Shown here: piece by piece, positions 1 to 10,000 of the stretch
How the letters are laid out: each line of letters starts with the position of its first letter
Position numbering within the stretch: the stretch's first letter is position 1
DNA from: Propionibacteriaceae bacterium
Lineage (GTDB): Bacteria > Actinomycetota > Actinomycetes > Propionibacteriales > Propionibacteriaceae
Length of the DNA: 24,448 bases
Assembly: GCA_003158895.1 (NCBI GenBank)
Contig: PMLO01000032.1
Coordinates: 17,813-42,260, forward strand
Direction of reading: 5' to 3'
Notes under the pieces: generated by a model
What the model saw: only the letters and a program-made list of their open reading frames with translations
Database searches by the model: none
Told to the model about the DNA's origin: nothing
Translations under genes and position numbers: made by a program

Positions 1-184
1 CCCCCCTGAAAAGCAACCTCTAAGTACTAAACGGGGAGGCCTGCTGATCCTGACGCAAGGCAAAGGCCGCACTCGCACTCACCACATTGCGTAAGGAATC
101 CAGGGCAGCCTCGTCTGTGTAAGTGAGAACGTGCACCGGAGGAACTGGTGTCCCCATCTGCTCCGGCCGCAGCTCTCGCGCAGT

Positions 185-236
185 CGGTGGGCTCGCACGG
201 CGTCGTTCCCCAAGAGGGGAATTGGCGAGCCCACCG
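185..236. repeat. nested 12-bp plus 6-bp inverted repeat (hairpin)
   Basis: CGGTGGGCTCGC (185-196) is the perfect reverse complement of GCGAGCCCACCG (225-236). Inside the 28-nt loop a second perfect dyad, TTCCCC (206-211) and GGGGAA (216-221), closes on AAGA. No T-tract follows on either strand, so it is not a classical intrinsic terminator. It lies upstream of a sigma-like gene fragment. It could be a regulatory hairpin, the subterminal hairpin of a transposable element, or a recombination site; the sequence does not decide. The rest of positions 1-279 holds nothing I can support as a gene. Confidence 0.6.
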
Positions 237-279
237 CCTCTGCATCCTCCGAAAGCGTCTCCCGTGCCGATTCAGGAAC

Positions 280-477
280 TTGGCCGACGCCGACCTCACC
301 CACCAAGCGGCCCTTGGCTAGCAAGGCGTTGCTAGTGAACTGCTGGCGCGCCGGATGCCGCTGCTCGTGACGTTGGCGCGCCGCACGACCGTTCCCGGCA
401 TCGACGCCGACAACCTCCTGGCCGAGGCCATCACGAGTCTGCTCCACAAGTGGGCAGATGATGTAGACCGCAGTAAG
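280..477 (+). pseudogene. decayed sigma-70 (ECF-like) region 2 fragment
   Basis: In frame 1 the translation reads LADADLTHQAALG, a TAG stop at 319-321, then QGVASELLARRMPLLVTLAR and, further on, GIDADNLLAEAITSLLHKW. The spacing of ELL..R..PLL..LARR, DA..LL.EA and LL..W resembles region 2 of ECF sigma factors, which binds core polymerase and the -10 element. There is one in-frame stop, no convincing start codon, and the similarity fades where the IS3-family element begins near 478. Regions 3 and 4 are absent. I infer a sigma-factor gene truncated by the insertion. The identification rests on pattern recognition of a short segment and could be wrong; the reverse-strand reading of the same DNA shows no family features. 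Confidence 0.38.
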
Positions 478-1770
478 TGTCAACTGCATCGCCAGTTCAC
501 CTTGCAGCCGTCGGCTGATGCGGCCCACGCTTGCGCCCTTGGGTTGGTCTCGAACTCAATCCGGGTCAATCGTTGAGGCGGCTTGTCTGCGTCGCCGGTG
601 GTAAGACCGTTCGATCCAGGTGATGATCGCCAGCCGGAGCTCGTGACGGGTGTTCCAGCGGTGCCGGTTGAGGACGTTCTTCTGGAGCAGTGCGAAGAAC
701 GATTCCATGGCCGCGTTGTCGCCGGCGGAGGCGACTTGGCCCATCGACCCGACCAGTCCGTGCTCACGCAGGGCGGCCAGGAACTTCCTTGACCTGAATT
801 GCGATCCGCGATCCGAGTGAACGATGCAGCCGGCCACCTGGCCGCGTCTAGCGACGGCCATCGCGAGCGCGTCGACCGCGATCCGGGACTTCATCCGGTC
901 ACTGATCGAGTAGCCGACGATCCGGTTCGACCAGACATCCTTGATCGCGCACAGATACAGCTTGCCCTGATCGGTCCAGTGCTCGGTGATGTCGGTCAGC
1001 CACAGCTGGTTCGCCCGATCCGCGCTGAACTGGCGTTCGACCAGGTCGTCGTGAGCCGGCGGGCCGGGCTTCTTGCCGTTCTTGCCGCGCTTCTTGCCGA
1101 ACGCCGACCACCACTGGTTCGCCGCACAGATCCGCCACACCGTCCGGTCGCAACCTGTGTGGCCGGACGCCCGGACCTCATCGGCCAGCAGCCGATACCC
1201 GAACTCCGGATCATCGTGGTGAGCGTCGAACAGCGCGTTCGCGACATACGCCTGCTCGAGTTCGCGGTCGCCGACCGGATCGGTGAGCCAGCGGTAGTAG
1301 GGCTGACGGGCGAGCTTCAGAACCCGACACGTGACCGTGACGGGGATCCCGTCGACGGCCAGCTCACGCACGAGCGGGTACATCATTTTCCCGGCAGGTT
1401 CGCCTGCGACAGATACGCCGCAGCCCGACAGCAGGACCTCGTTCTCCTGCTCCAACAACCGGTTGCGGCGCTTCAGCTCACGGATCTCGGCCGACTCCAC
1501 AACCGCCGCCGACGCCGGCCGGTGGCCGTCCTCGACATCAGCAACGTGCAGCCAGTTCCGCAGGCACGACTCCGAGATCCCGAAGTCCTTGGCGATCTCC
1601 GCGATCGGCGCCTCGCCCTTACGGGCCACAGCCACCACATCCTCGCGGAACTCTCTGGGATGAGCTCTAGGCATGGTCAACATCCTTCCAGCAGGACCCC
1701 TCAGGCCCCACAGATCGAATGTCACCTACTCATGCAGCAGTCCCCACCAAAGCCAGATCCATCTTCGGAC
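478..1770 (-). mobile_element. IS3-family insertion sequence, approximate limits
   Basis: The element is defined by its transposase. Its promoter-side end lies between the transposase start and the stop codon of the secreted protein gene at 1775, so it inserted within about 100 bp of that stop. At the other end, TGTCAACTGCATC near 478 resembles IS3-type ends (TGT...). A similar TGTCACCTAC string near 1724 is in the same orientation rather than inverted, so I could not confirm a pair of terminal inverted repeats or a target duplication. The limits are estimates. The 3' end of the transposase is frameshifted, which agrees with an old copy. Confidence 0.55.
556..1674 (-). CDS. IS3-family transposase, orfA and orfB fused by an indel, C-terminus frameshifted
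   Basis: This DDE transposase would cut and join the ends of its own element. The N-terminal part (about residues 1-85, from MPRAHPREFREDVV) is the OrfA helix-turn-helix (IAEIAKDFGISESCLRNWL) and leucine-zipper region. The C-terminal part is the OrfB catalytic core with LWLTDITEHW, IVHSDRGSQF and AAMESFF, the D and E being separated by 35 residues. Family members normally have OrfA ending ...RAAAYLSQANLPGK and OrfB starting at MMYPLVREL in another frame. Here that OrfA tail is readable only in the +1 frame (RAAAYLSQANLPGK near 1390-1430), so one extra base near 1430 has welded both into one ORF. A second indel near 580 replaces the usual C-terminus (QRLTRIEFETN survives in another frame) with ASTIDPD. 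The start at 1674 is preceded by GGAAGG; the longer ORF start at 1725 has no such site. Probably inactive. Confidence 0.88.
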   Translation of the reverse strand: MPRAHPREFREDVVAVARKGEAPIAEIAKDFGISESCLRNWLHVADVEDGHRPASAAVVESAEIRELKRRNRLLEQENEVLLSGCGVSVAGEPAGKMMYPLVRELAVDGIPVTVTCRVLKLARQPYYRWLTDPVGDRELEQAYVANALFDAHHDDPEFGYRLLADEVRASGHTGCDRTVWRICAANQWWSAFGKKRGKNGKKPGPPAHDDLVERQFSADRANQLWLTDITEHWTDQGKLYLCAIKDVWSNRIVGYSISDRMKSRIAVDALAMAVARRGQVAGCIVHSDRGSQFRSRKFLAALREHGLVGSMGQVASAGDNAAMESFFALLQKNVLNRHRWNTRHELRLAIITWIERSYHRRRRQAASTIDPD

Positions 1771-1774
1771 TAGG

Positions 1775-2971
1775 TCAGGCGTGGGCGTACCAACGCACAT
1801 TGTCGACCAGCATGGTTTCGGTCGGGAATGGCAGAGTGTCCTTCACCGCTTGGAAGTTGCCGCTGGTGGCGGTATAGCCATTACCAAAGACCTCGCCCTG
1901 GGCAATGACCTGCCATTTCATCGTCTCGGTCGGCAAGTCGGTCGTGCTCGGGGAGTACATCGCATCATGCCATTGGGCGGCAGTTGGGGCACTGTTCCAA
2001 AGTGAATTGGAATAGCCGAAAATGTTCCCCTGCGGGCCGATCGCCAGTGTGGGGCTCTGGTAGTTGTTGGCCAAGAAGTAACGATTTCTAGAACCATCGA
2101 ATTCTGCGCTTGCCGACTCCCATCCGGTGGCTGAGCTGATTGTCACCTTGGTGGCATAGCGATCGCCCTTGACGACGTCGTAGTCGCAGGAGGCATGCCC
2201 AGTTTGGGTCAAGTTCTTGGTGGCCCCATACCACTCGAACAAATCAAACTCGCTTAGATTCGTCTTCCGAATCGTCGCGTTGCAGTAGGCGGGGATGATC
2301 CCGTTTTCCGTCGCATTCCAATCAGGGCGAGCGTTGTTCATCCAGACGGTGAACCTGGTTCCGGCGACCGAGGTCGACGGCAGATTCACCCTAGTGACCA
2401 CATTGAAGCCGCCGTAGACAGGTTTCGTGGTGGCGGAACTGATCCGTCCGGTCGAATAGCGCGTGACGCCGCCCTTACACACGCCGGTGGTCTCGTTCGA
2501 GCCCGCGATCCCGTTGGCGACCAGCGGCATCGTGTAGTCGGCCGTGCAGTGACGCCGCGTGGTAATGGCGATGAACTTGTTGGCCGCCGCATCGCCGTCG
2601 TAAGTGATTCCCGCCAGGCGAACCAGTGCGCCATTCGAGTCGACATCGAAGAGGAGCTTGCCGGAGGCGTCCACGATCTGCAGATTGCGACCAGAGGGTG
2701 CGTTGTACTCGGCCCTCCTCTGTCCGCTCGGGAGCGGCGGGTTGGTCGTGCTGTTGAAAGCCGAGGTATCCAACCGCCAGCCGTCATCCGCTATCGAACC
2801 GCCTTCCCAGGAGGCTTTGAGGACCGCGTAGTAGGGATCGGTGTCGCTGGGGCTCGCCGCGCTCACTTCCGGGATTGGCGAAAAGGCCGCCGCGGTGGTG
2901 AAGAGGGCGATGCCCAAGGCTGAGGCCGAGACGAATCTGGCCGCTCGTTGTGTTGTCGTGCTGTGCCCCAT
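1775..2971 (-). CDS. secreted GH16-like (concanavalin A-fold) protein
   Basis: This is a 398-aa exported protein. The start at 2971 follows AGGGAGGATTCG, a strong ribosome site; the ORF extends to 3076 without one. Residues 1-38 are a signal peptide (basic QRAARF, hydrophobic ASALGIALFTTAAAF, cleavage near VSA). Residues 241-246 read EFDLFE within SEFDLFEWYG, which fits the GH16 active-site pattern E-x-D-x-x-E (nucleophile, assisting Asp, acid/base). It sits after RFTVWMNNARPDW (206-218), where GH16 enzymes have their tryptophan-rich strand. Overall fold and length suit a single laminarinase or lectin-like beta-sandwich. No wall anchor is visible, so it is probably released. A GH16-type enzyme would cut beta-1,3 or beta-1,4 glycans, but the substrate is unknown and it may be a non-catalytic lectin. 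It stands alone between two insertion sequences and has the shared TTCACCC direct repeat about 155 bp upstream. Confidence 0.6.
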   Translation of the reverse strand: MGHSTTTQRAARFVSASALGIALFTTAAAFSPIPEVSAASPSDTDPYYAVLKASWEGGSIADDGWRLDTSAFNSTTNPPLPSGQRRAEYNAPSGRNLQIVDASGKLLFDVDSNGALVRLAGITYDGDAAANKFIAITTRRHCTADYTMPLVANGIAGSNETTGVCKGGVTRYSTGRISSATTKPVYGGFNVVTRVNLPSTSVAGTRFTVWMNNARPDWNATENGIIPAYCNATIRKTNLSEFDLFEWYGATKNLTQTGHASCDYDVVKGDRYATKVTISSATGWESASAEFDGSRNRYFLANNYQSPTLAIGPQGNIFGYSNSLWNSAPTAAQWHDAMYSPSTTDLPTETMKWQVIAQGEVFGNGYTATSGNFQAVKDTLPFPTETMLVDNVRWYAHA

Positions 2972-3114
2972 CGAATCCTCCCTAGTCTCAATTGCTCCAG
3001 CACCTGCCTTGTTGATCTTGCAGCATGAACCGCGCCTTGTAAGATATGGTCTTGCGGGGCCTGAGGAGCCCGACATTTCTTTGGCCAGGGTACTGGTATC
3101 CGGGCCATAGGGGT

Positions 3115-3129
3115 ACCCGTTGAACGGGT
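3115..3129. promoter_or_regulatory. 15-bp palindrome upstream of GH16-like gene
   Basis: ACCCGTT-G-AACGGGT is a perfect inverted repeat with a single central base. It overlaps the first unit of the direct repeat at 3126-3144, so two operator-like patterns share the same bases about 145 bp upstream of the start codon. It may be a dyad operator or an accidental extension of the GGGTGAA unit. The flank from 3145 to about 3303 shows no gene and no further structure that I can support. Confidence 0.45.
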
Positions 3130-3144
3130 GAATCGGTGGGTGAA
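3126..3144 (-). promoter_or_regulatory. direct-repeat candidate operator TTCACCC-N5-TTCACCC (copy 1)
   Basis: On the minus strand TTCACCC occurs twice, separated by ACCGA (plus strand: GGGTGAA at 3126-3132 and 3138-3144), a period of exactly 12 bp. The same arrangement recurs at 13031, 22876 and 23361. Relative to its gene this copy is in the opposite orientation to those upstream of the giant and tip genes. Its position, about 155 bp upstream of the GH16-like start, suits an activator or repressor site. Function is inferred from recurrence only. Confidence 0.5.
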
Positions 3145-3303
3145 CCCAAGGTGACCAACCTAGCTAGATGCCTGTCCAGTCATTTGCCATCTGATTCTGG
3201 ATCGGGGCCAATTTCGCCCCGCCTGAACAGAGGTCACTGAACGCTGTCTGCTCGGCCTGGTCCTTATCGTTATGGACGTACTGGCTCGCGGTTGCGGTCT
3301 TGG

Positions 3304-4056
3304 AATAGCTCGATCTTTCGTCGGGCGGTACCGGGTCGTTGTGACGGCTTGAGGTTCTCCGTGTGGACTGATCCTGTCGTGGGGGGTGTGACAGTTGGCC
3401 CGTTGTCGTCAAGGGGTTGCGGGGTTCCACGGTTCCGGGTGATGCGGTCTGGTCGGGAGGGTCGGGCGGGTCGTCAGCCGGGCGGGGCTGTGAGGTGATC
3501 GAGTCCGGTGATCGCATCGATGGCGACGTGGGCCCAAGGGGCCCGCTCGGACAGGTGCAAGACCGTCCAACGGGGGTGCGGGGAATCTGCGGCACGGGCG
3601 GTATCGATCGCCTTCAACACAGCCAGCGCGTCGCCGGCCCTCGTCGCGATCGCCCTCGACACGGTCGGGTCCGACGCCACCAGACCGAAGACGCCCGGCT
3701 CGGCACGCAGCACGGCGAGGTCGGCCAGACAATCCCCGCCCAACGCCAGACTGAGCGCCAGATCAGTGATGATCTTGCCCGGATCATGGACCGCCAGGGC
3801 GGCTGACAGGAACCGGTCCAGCCCGGTGGCCCTAACGGTCCGGGTCAGCAGAAGCCCACCGGCCTGCCCCACCGCGGCCGTCGCGGACGTGTCGACGCGG
3901 ACCCCAGGGATACAAGCCTGTAATCTTTCACCCTGAAGGTGCTCCTCGAATTGGGAATCTGTGGGCCTAAGCAATCCACATTCTCCCAAGTCAGGAGCAC
4001 TTTCCACCTCACCCACGCCAGCCAGTCACCCACCACCAGGAAAGCCCGAGGCTAGC
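3304..4056 (-). mobile_element. internally deleted IS1380-family element
   Basis: Imperfect terminal inverted repeats can be aligned. Reading inward from the right end on the minus strand is TAGCCTCGGGCTTTC (starting at 4054), and reading inward from the left end on the plus strand is TAGCTCGATCTTTC (starting at 3306), with one gap and a two-base difference. IS1380 elements are usually about 1.7 kb, so this copy of about 0.75 kb has lost roughly half its length, from inside the transposase. I see no clear target duplication. Its right end abuts the giant surface-protein gene and supplies that gene's TAG stop. Confidence 0.7.
3474..4016 (-). pseudogene. IS1380-family transposase with large in-frame internal deletion
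   Basis: From about residue 37 the protein matches the conserved start of actinobacterial IS1380 transposases: GVRVDTSATAAVGQAGG, then DPGKIITDLALSLALGGD, LADLAVLRAEPGVFGL and ASDPTVSRAIAT. After AIDTARAA it jumps directly to the family's extreme C-terminus (WTVLHLSERAPWAHVAIDAI, ending HLTAPPG). About 300 residues, including the catalytic core, are missing, as are several residues before AVHDPGK. The reading frame survives the deletion. The product cannot be an active transposase. Whether the short protein is made or could act as a dominant inhibitor is unknown; its first 36 residues do not resemble the family and may not be translated. Confidence 0.8.
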
Positions 4057-7000
4057 GCCTAACTGTTCCTGGCGGCAGGTTCCGCCGCCGCTGCGAGCGA
4101 ACCAGGAGCAGGCCGCTCCCGATCAGGATGAGCCCGAGCACACCTACGCCAGCCGAGATGCCGCCTGTGTTTGCTAAACCGCTGTTCCTGGCGGGAATTT
4201 TCCCGGTGGCCGTGTCCGTGTTGCCGCCCTCGACGGTGGCGGAGTTGATGATCGTCCCGGAGGCGTGCTCGTCGATCGAGGTGAGCAGCGTAAATCCGAT
4301 AGTCTCCCCGCCCGCAATGGCCTCGTCGTAGACGCAGGTCACGTGATGGCCGGTTGTCGAGCACGTCCACCTGTCGCCGACGTAGTCGAAGAAGCCAAGT
4401 TCGCCGGGTAGATCATCGGTCACCACCGCGCCAGCGGGCGCCTCGTTCGGGCCGTTGTTGGTAACCGTGATCTTCCAGCCGGCCTGGGTGGACGAGATCG
4501 AGTCAAGGTGCTTGGTGACCACCAGGTTGTATAGCGGCAACACTGTTGCCGGGTCCGACGCGGTGTTGTTCTGCGGGTTCGTGTCCTCGGCCGGGCTGGT
4601 CACCGACGCGATGTTGACCAACCCTGGATATGCCTCGGGACCAACGGTCACCACGAGGGTGATGCTGGTTCCGCCGGTCTTGTTCAAGCCCGTGGCGCGG
4701 AGGCACGTCACGTCTTGCCCCGACGCCTTGCATGACCAGCCGTCCCCGGCGCCGCTCACGTACGTCAGGCCGACGGGCAGCGTGTCGCTGACGGTGATCG
4801 GTCCCGGGTCGTCCGTGTTCCCGGAGTTCGACACCCCGATCGTGTACGTGGCTGCCTGTCCCACCTTCATCGGTTCGGGTTCGTGGCTCTTGGTGATGCC
4901 AAGGTCGACCTGCGGCGGGACAGCCACAATGTCAGAGGAGGTGTTCTTGTCGTTCTTCGGGTCGGGTGTGGCCGAGTCGACGGTCGCGGTGTTGACCACG
5001 TCTGGGTACCCCGATGCGAGCACAGTAGCGGTCACCGTGATCGGATCCGCACTGCCCCCACTGGCCAGCGAGGTGTTGAGATCGCAGCTCACTGTCTGGT
5101 CGGCGGTCGCACATGTCCATCCGGTCCCGGTGGCCGCGACGTACTGGAGCCCGGCCGGAAGCGTGTCGGAGACAACCACCTGGCGGGCAGTAGATGGCCC
5201 GTCGTTGGCCACCTGGAGGGTGAACTGCAGCGGGTCGCCGACCCGCGCCGACCCGGCGTGGGTCTTGGTGATCGACAGGTCGGCGCTGGTGGTGACCCTC
5301 ACCGGGTCGTTGGCTGTGTTGTTGCCCGGGCGTGGGTCCTCGGTCGGGCTGGTCACAGTGGCAGTGTTGACAAGTTGACCTTCCGAAAGCGTGCTCGGGT
5401 CAACGTCGGACGCCACCTGAACCACAACAGCCAGCGGCGGGGCATGCGTACCCACCATCACTGCAACCCCGTCGCCCAGGGCGCACGTGACCCTCTGACC
5501 GGAGCCGTTGGGGGCTTCAGTGGTGCACTGCCACGCGGACCCGATGCTGCTCACATAGGTCATGCCCACCGGCAGTGTGTCGGTGACTACGACAGGTGCG
5601 GCTGCGTCCGAGGGGCCGTTGTTGCTCACGTCAATGTCGAACCTCAGCTGACCCCCAGCGATCACCGGGGAGTCCGCATGGGTCTTGGTGATCGCCAGGT
5701 CCGCGGACGTGGTGACGGTGACCGATGCGGAGGAGGTGTTGTCGTCGGGTACGTCACCGGGCGTGCTGGTGCTAACCGTCGCTGTGTTGGTGATCGTGGT
5801 GCCGCTCGCCACTCCGGAGCCGACCTTGGCGTGAACCAGAATCTGGTAGCTCGCGCCAGTCGGCAGTGATGTCACCTGGCAGTCGATGGGGTTGCTGTCA
5901 GCGCACGAGATGCCTGTGGCGGCGTCAACGCCCACGAACTCGAGGCCTGGGGGCAGCGAGTCGCTGACCTGTACGTTGTCCGCGTCAGACGGCCCGTCGT
6001 TGGTGAAGGTCAGTGTCCACGTCACCGCTTCGCCCGCGTTCACCGTGGTCGGTGTGCTGGTCTTGGTGATCTTGACGTTCGCCTGGTCGACGACGGTCAC
6101 GTCATCGGAGGCGGTGTTGTTGGCGGGGTTGGGGTCGGGCGCTGGGCCTGCTACGGATGCCCGGTTCGTGAGGGTCGCGGGGCCTGCGTTGCTCGCGACT
6201 TTGACGCTCAGCGTGATGTCCGGTGCGGCGGCACCGGAGGCGAGGCCGGTGGTGCGGGTACAGGTGACGTCCTGGCCGTTGGCTGCGCAGCTCCAGCCCG
6301 AGCCGGACGCGGACACGAAGGTCATCCCGGCCGGGATGGTGTCGCTAACTGCGATGGGTCCCGGCGAGTCGGACTGGCCATGGTTGGTGACGGTCAGGGT
6401 GAAGGCGAGGTTCTCGCCGGCGATTGCATTGCCCTTGTGGGACTTCACGATGCCGAGGTCGGCCTGGACATCGACCAACGTCGAATCGCCGTCGGTGTTG
6501 TTGCCGAGATGCGGATCCGGCGTCGGTGACGAGACGGTCGCGGAGTTGACGATGTCGCCGGTATGTGCGCCGTCGATGGTGACGGTGATCTGGAACGTCC
6601 GGCTGTTCCCGACCGGGAGGCTGCCGCCCAGGGTGCAGGTAAGGAGGTTGGTCGTGCTCGCCGAGCAGGCCCAATCGGTGGAGTTGTCGGATACGAATGT
6701 CAGCTCCGGTGCGAGCTGGTCGATGACCTTCACCTGAGCGGCCGCGTCGGACGGGCCATTGTTGATGATCGTGAACTCATAGGTGCCCGCGCCACCCGGC
6801 GTGAATGCGCCGACGTGCGCTTTCGTGATCGCAAGGTCGGCTGATGTCGCGACTGGGTCGGTCACCGATGATGTGTTGTTGCCCGGGGTTGGGTCGGCTT
6901 CGGGACCCTTGACCGAGGCGGTGTTCGTCAGGCTTCCGCTGGTGTCGGACTGAACGTGTACCACGACGGTGATCTGCGGGGCGGCAGCCCCGTTCGCGAG

Positions 7001-10000
7001 GCCGGCAGTACGGGTGCAGGTCAAGGTCCGTCCGGACGCGCCGCAGGTCCAACCGGTCCCCGTGGCCGAAACGAGGCTGGTGCCTGCCGGCAGGTTGTCC
7101 GTGACGACGATCGGGCCTTCCGAGTCGCTCGGCCCGTGGTTGGTGACGTCCAGGGTGTAGCTGGTGTCGGTGCCGGCCGTGACGGTGCCGCTGGAGTGCT
7201 TGTCGATGCCGAGGTCGACGCTGCGAGCAACGGTGTTGGTCACGGCGTCGGTGTTGTTGACGTGGTTGGGGTCGTACGTGGACGAGGTGACCGATGCTGA
7301 ATTGGTCATCGTCGCGCCGTCGGGCGTTTCTGCCGGCACCGCAGCGGTGAGTGTGATCACCGGGAAGCTTGAGCCGGAGGCGAGGGTGTCAGCCGGATTC
7401 GTCCGGGCACAGGTCAAGGTGGTGGTGGCGAGGCTGCAGGTCCACCCGGTCCCTGACCAGGAGATGGCGCCCAGCCCTGCCGGCAGGGTGTCAATCACGG
7501 AGAACGGGCCGACTGCTGTGTCCGGACCGTTGTTGTTCACCGCGAGCGTGTACGAGAGGTTCTGTCCCGCAACCGCGGCGCCGCTGGTCTTGACGATCGC
7601 CACGTCCGCCGAGTCAATGTGGGTCGACGCGGTCGCTGGCCCAGCGTTGTATGGACCAGTCGCGTTGCGAGTGGCGCCCGTCGCGTCTTGCGCCGTCACG
7701 CTCACCGTATTGGTGTGAGGCACGCTCGCGCCCACCCCCGGGTCGACGGCTGCCGCCGGGTTCTGGGGCGTGGCAGTGAAGGTGATGACGATCGTCTTCA
7801 CCCCTGCGGCTGGGGCGGTGCCGAGGTCGGCCCACGTAAGCACCTGGTGACCGGAGCCGTCGGTGGACAGGGTCGGTTCAATCTGGGTGGCTGAACCGCC
7901 CGCCACCACCACGGTTGCCGAGGCGGCGTCGTAGGTCCAGTTGGCCGGCAGCGTATCGATGGCGCTGACGTGGCGCGCGTCGACCGGGCTGTCGTTGGTG
8001 AGAGTAATCGTCCAGGTCTTCGCGGTGCCCAGGTAAGCCGGCCCGGAGGCCACCGCCTTGGTCGGGGTTACGTGCGGGAACACTGGCGTGACCGCCACTG
8101 TTGCCGAGGGCCCCGCGTACGTGCGACCACCGCTCGAGAGCGACTCGTAGTGGGTCGCTTTGGCGGTGTTCGTCAGCGGAGCCGTGGTGAGCGTGCTGCT
8201 CGGGGCTAGCGTCGCCGCGTATGTGACGGCCGTGGACGCGTTCACTGCCAGCGGCCCGGCGAACGGACCCCACGTGATCGTGCCGCCGCTACCGTTGGCG
8301 TCGGTGCCGGTGAGCGTGCCGCCGATCAGCGATGCCGGGTCGACGACCACGCCAGCCGGCACTGTGTCAGTGACGGTGTAGTTGGAGGCGGGGCTCAGGT
8401 TCGCGGCGGCGGTGGGGGTTTGACCGTTGTTGGCAACCGTCACCGTGTAATGGAACACCTGGCCTGGTTCAACCGTTGTGTCGTCCACCGCCTTCGCGAC
8501 CGTCAGGCTGGGCTCGACGACCTTCTCGGCGGCTGAGGCGTTGGCGCTGTTTGTCGTCCAGGGTCCCGCAGCGCTGACGGGGTCCGTGCCGTTGACCTTG
8601 TTCCACGCAAAGTGAGCGGTGTTCGTGCGGCTGATGCCGGCGGTGTTCCCCGCGATGTCGTTCATGGTCGCGCGGTACGTGATGGTCACCGTGCGCACCT
8701 GGCTTGATGGTGCGAGGTCTCCTGTCAGCCAGCCGATAGTGCTACCGCTCGGCGCGAGCACGGTCCCGGGGACGCTGCAGGAGGTCGCGTCTGCGTTCAG
8801 ACAGGTGATGGTCGTTGAACCGGCGACGTATGTCATACCCGTCGGGAGGGTGTCGAGCACTGCAGAGTCGTAGAAAGCGGTGTTCTTCGGAATCGTCACC
8901 TTGACGGTGAACGTGCCGGCTTGCCCAATGGTCAGGGTGGCCTGGGCCGCCGACTTGGTGATCGTCGCCCCACCAACGCTGACCGTCGCGCTGGAGGTAG
9001 CGGTCAGGACCCGCTCCAGAGGGTTGTCCGACGCCATCGGATCGGTCTTGCCGTCGTTGAGCGTGCTGCCCTTGAGGTTGGCGGTGTTGGTGTACTGATC
9101 GCCCCCCGCGGGGACGGTGTTGACGACCGCCGTGTACGTCAGCGAGGCAGTCGCCCCCCCAGCCAGGTCACCGATCTTCCAAGAGATGCGCGTGTAGCCG
9201 ACCCCGCAGCCGTTCGTACCGTCACCGGCAATGGGGGTGCCGGCGGAGGTGCCTGTGGGAACCGTCGTGAACGCCGCGAAGGTCAGGGTGCCTGGTAGGC
9301 AGTCCACGACCCAGGTGTCATGCAGCGGCGGGCGCCCGGCGGTGTTGGCAGCTTTCAGGGTGTACGTCACGGTGGCACCGCCGGTCGCTGACGCCGGAGC
9401 CACCGACTTGGTCAGCGACGGGGCAGGGGCCACAACCGTGACACTGCTGGAAGCGGTGCGTGGGCCAACGGCCGCGCCACCGGTGGCGGCAGTGTCACTG
9501 GTGAACGTGGCCGTGTTCGTCCGAACCGTGCCGTGGGTGTTGCTCGCATCCGTGCCGATCCGCGCCGGAATGGTGACTTCGAACAGCTGGTCGATGTCGG
9601 AGGTGTTGCTGTACGCGCTGCCGAAACTGAGGGTGCCGGTGGCCGGGTCATCGCTGACCCCGATCGGCAGAGGGCTCCCCGCCGGTGACGTGCCGCTGGC
9701 TGAGAAGAACGCCGTCGCCGGGCCGACGAAGACGACACCCGTGGGCAGGGGGTCCACCAGTTTCGCGTTATAGACGCTCGTGTGGGCCGGGATCGTGACG
9801 CCGATCGTGTACGAGAGGGGCTCGCCGACGACCGCCTGCGCGGCGGCGTTGCCGACCTCGGTGATTGCGGTGGTGTTGGTCTTGGTGACCTTTGCGTCGG
9901 GCACGACCACCCACGACGTGTCGCTGGCCGCTGGAGCATCCTGGTCTGCGCTAGCCACGCTCGCGCTGATGTTGGATGCGGGGTTGTGAATGGCGACAGG

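Noticed and set aside
1720..1750. Terminal inverted repeat of the left IS3 element
   Set aside because: TGTCACCTAC here and TGTCAACTGC near 478 are in direct, not inverted, orientation; I could not define true ends.
799..1773. 324-codon plus-strand frame across the IS3 element
   Set aside because: Antisense shadow of the transposase; no family features, while the minus strand carries the DDE motif with correct spacing.
4455..6737. Several 280-330-codon plus-strand frames across the DUF11 repeats
   Set aside because: They recur with the repeat period because they mirror the sense-strand repeats; no start signals and biased composition.
4500..7610. CRISPR-like or satellite array
   Set aside because: The periodicity is 375-420 bp, always a multiple of three, and is fully explained by tandem protein domains.
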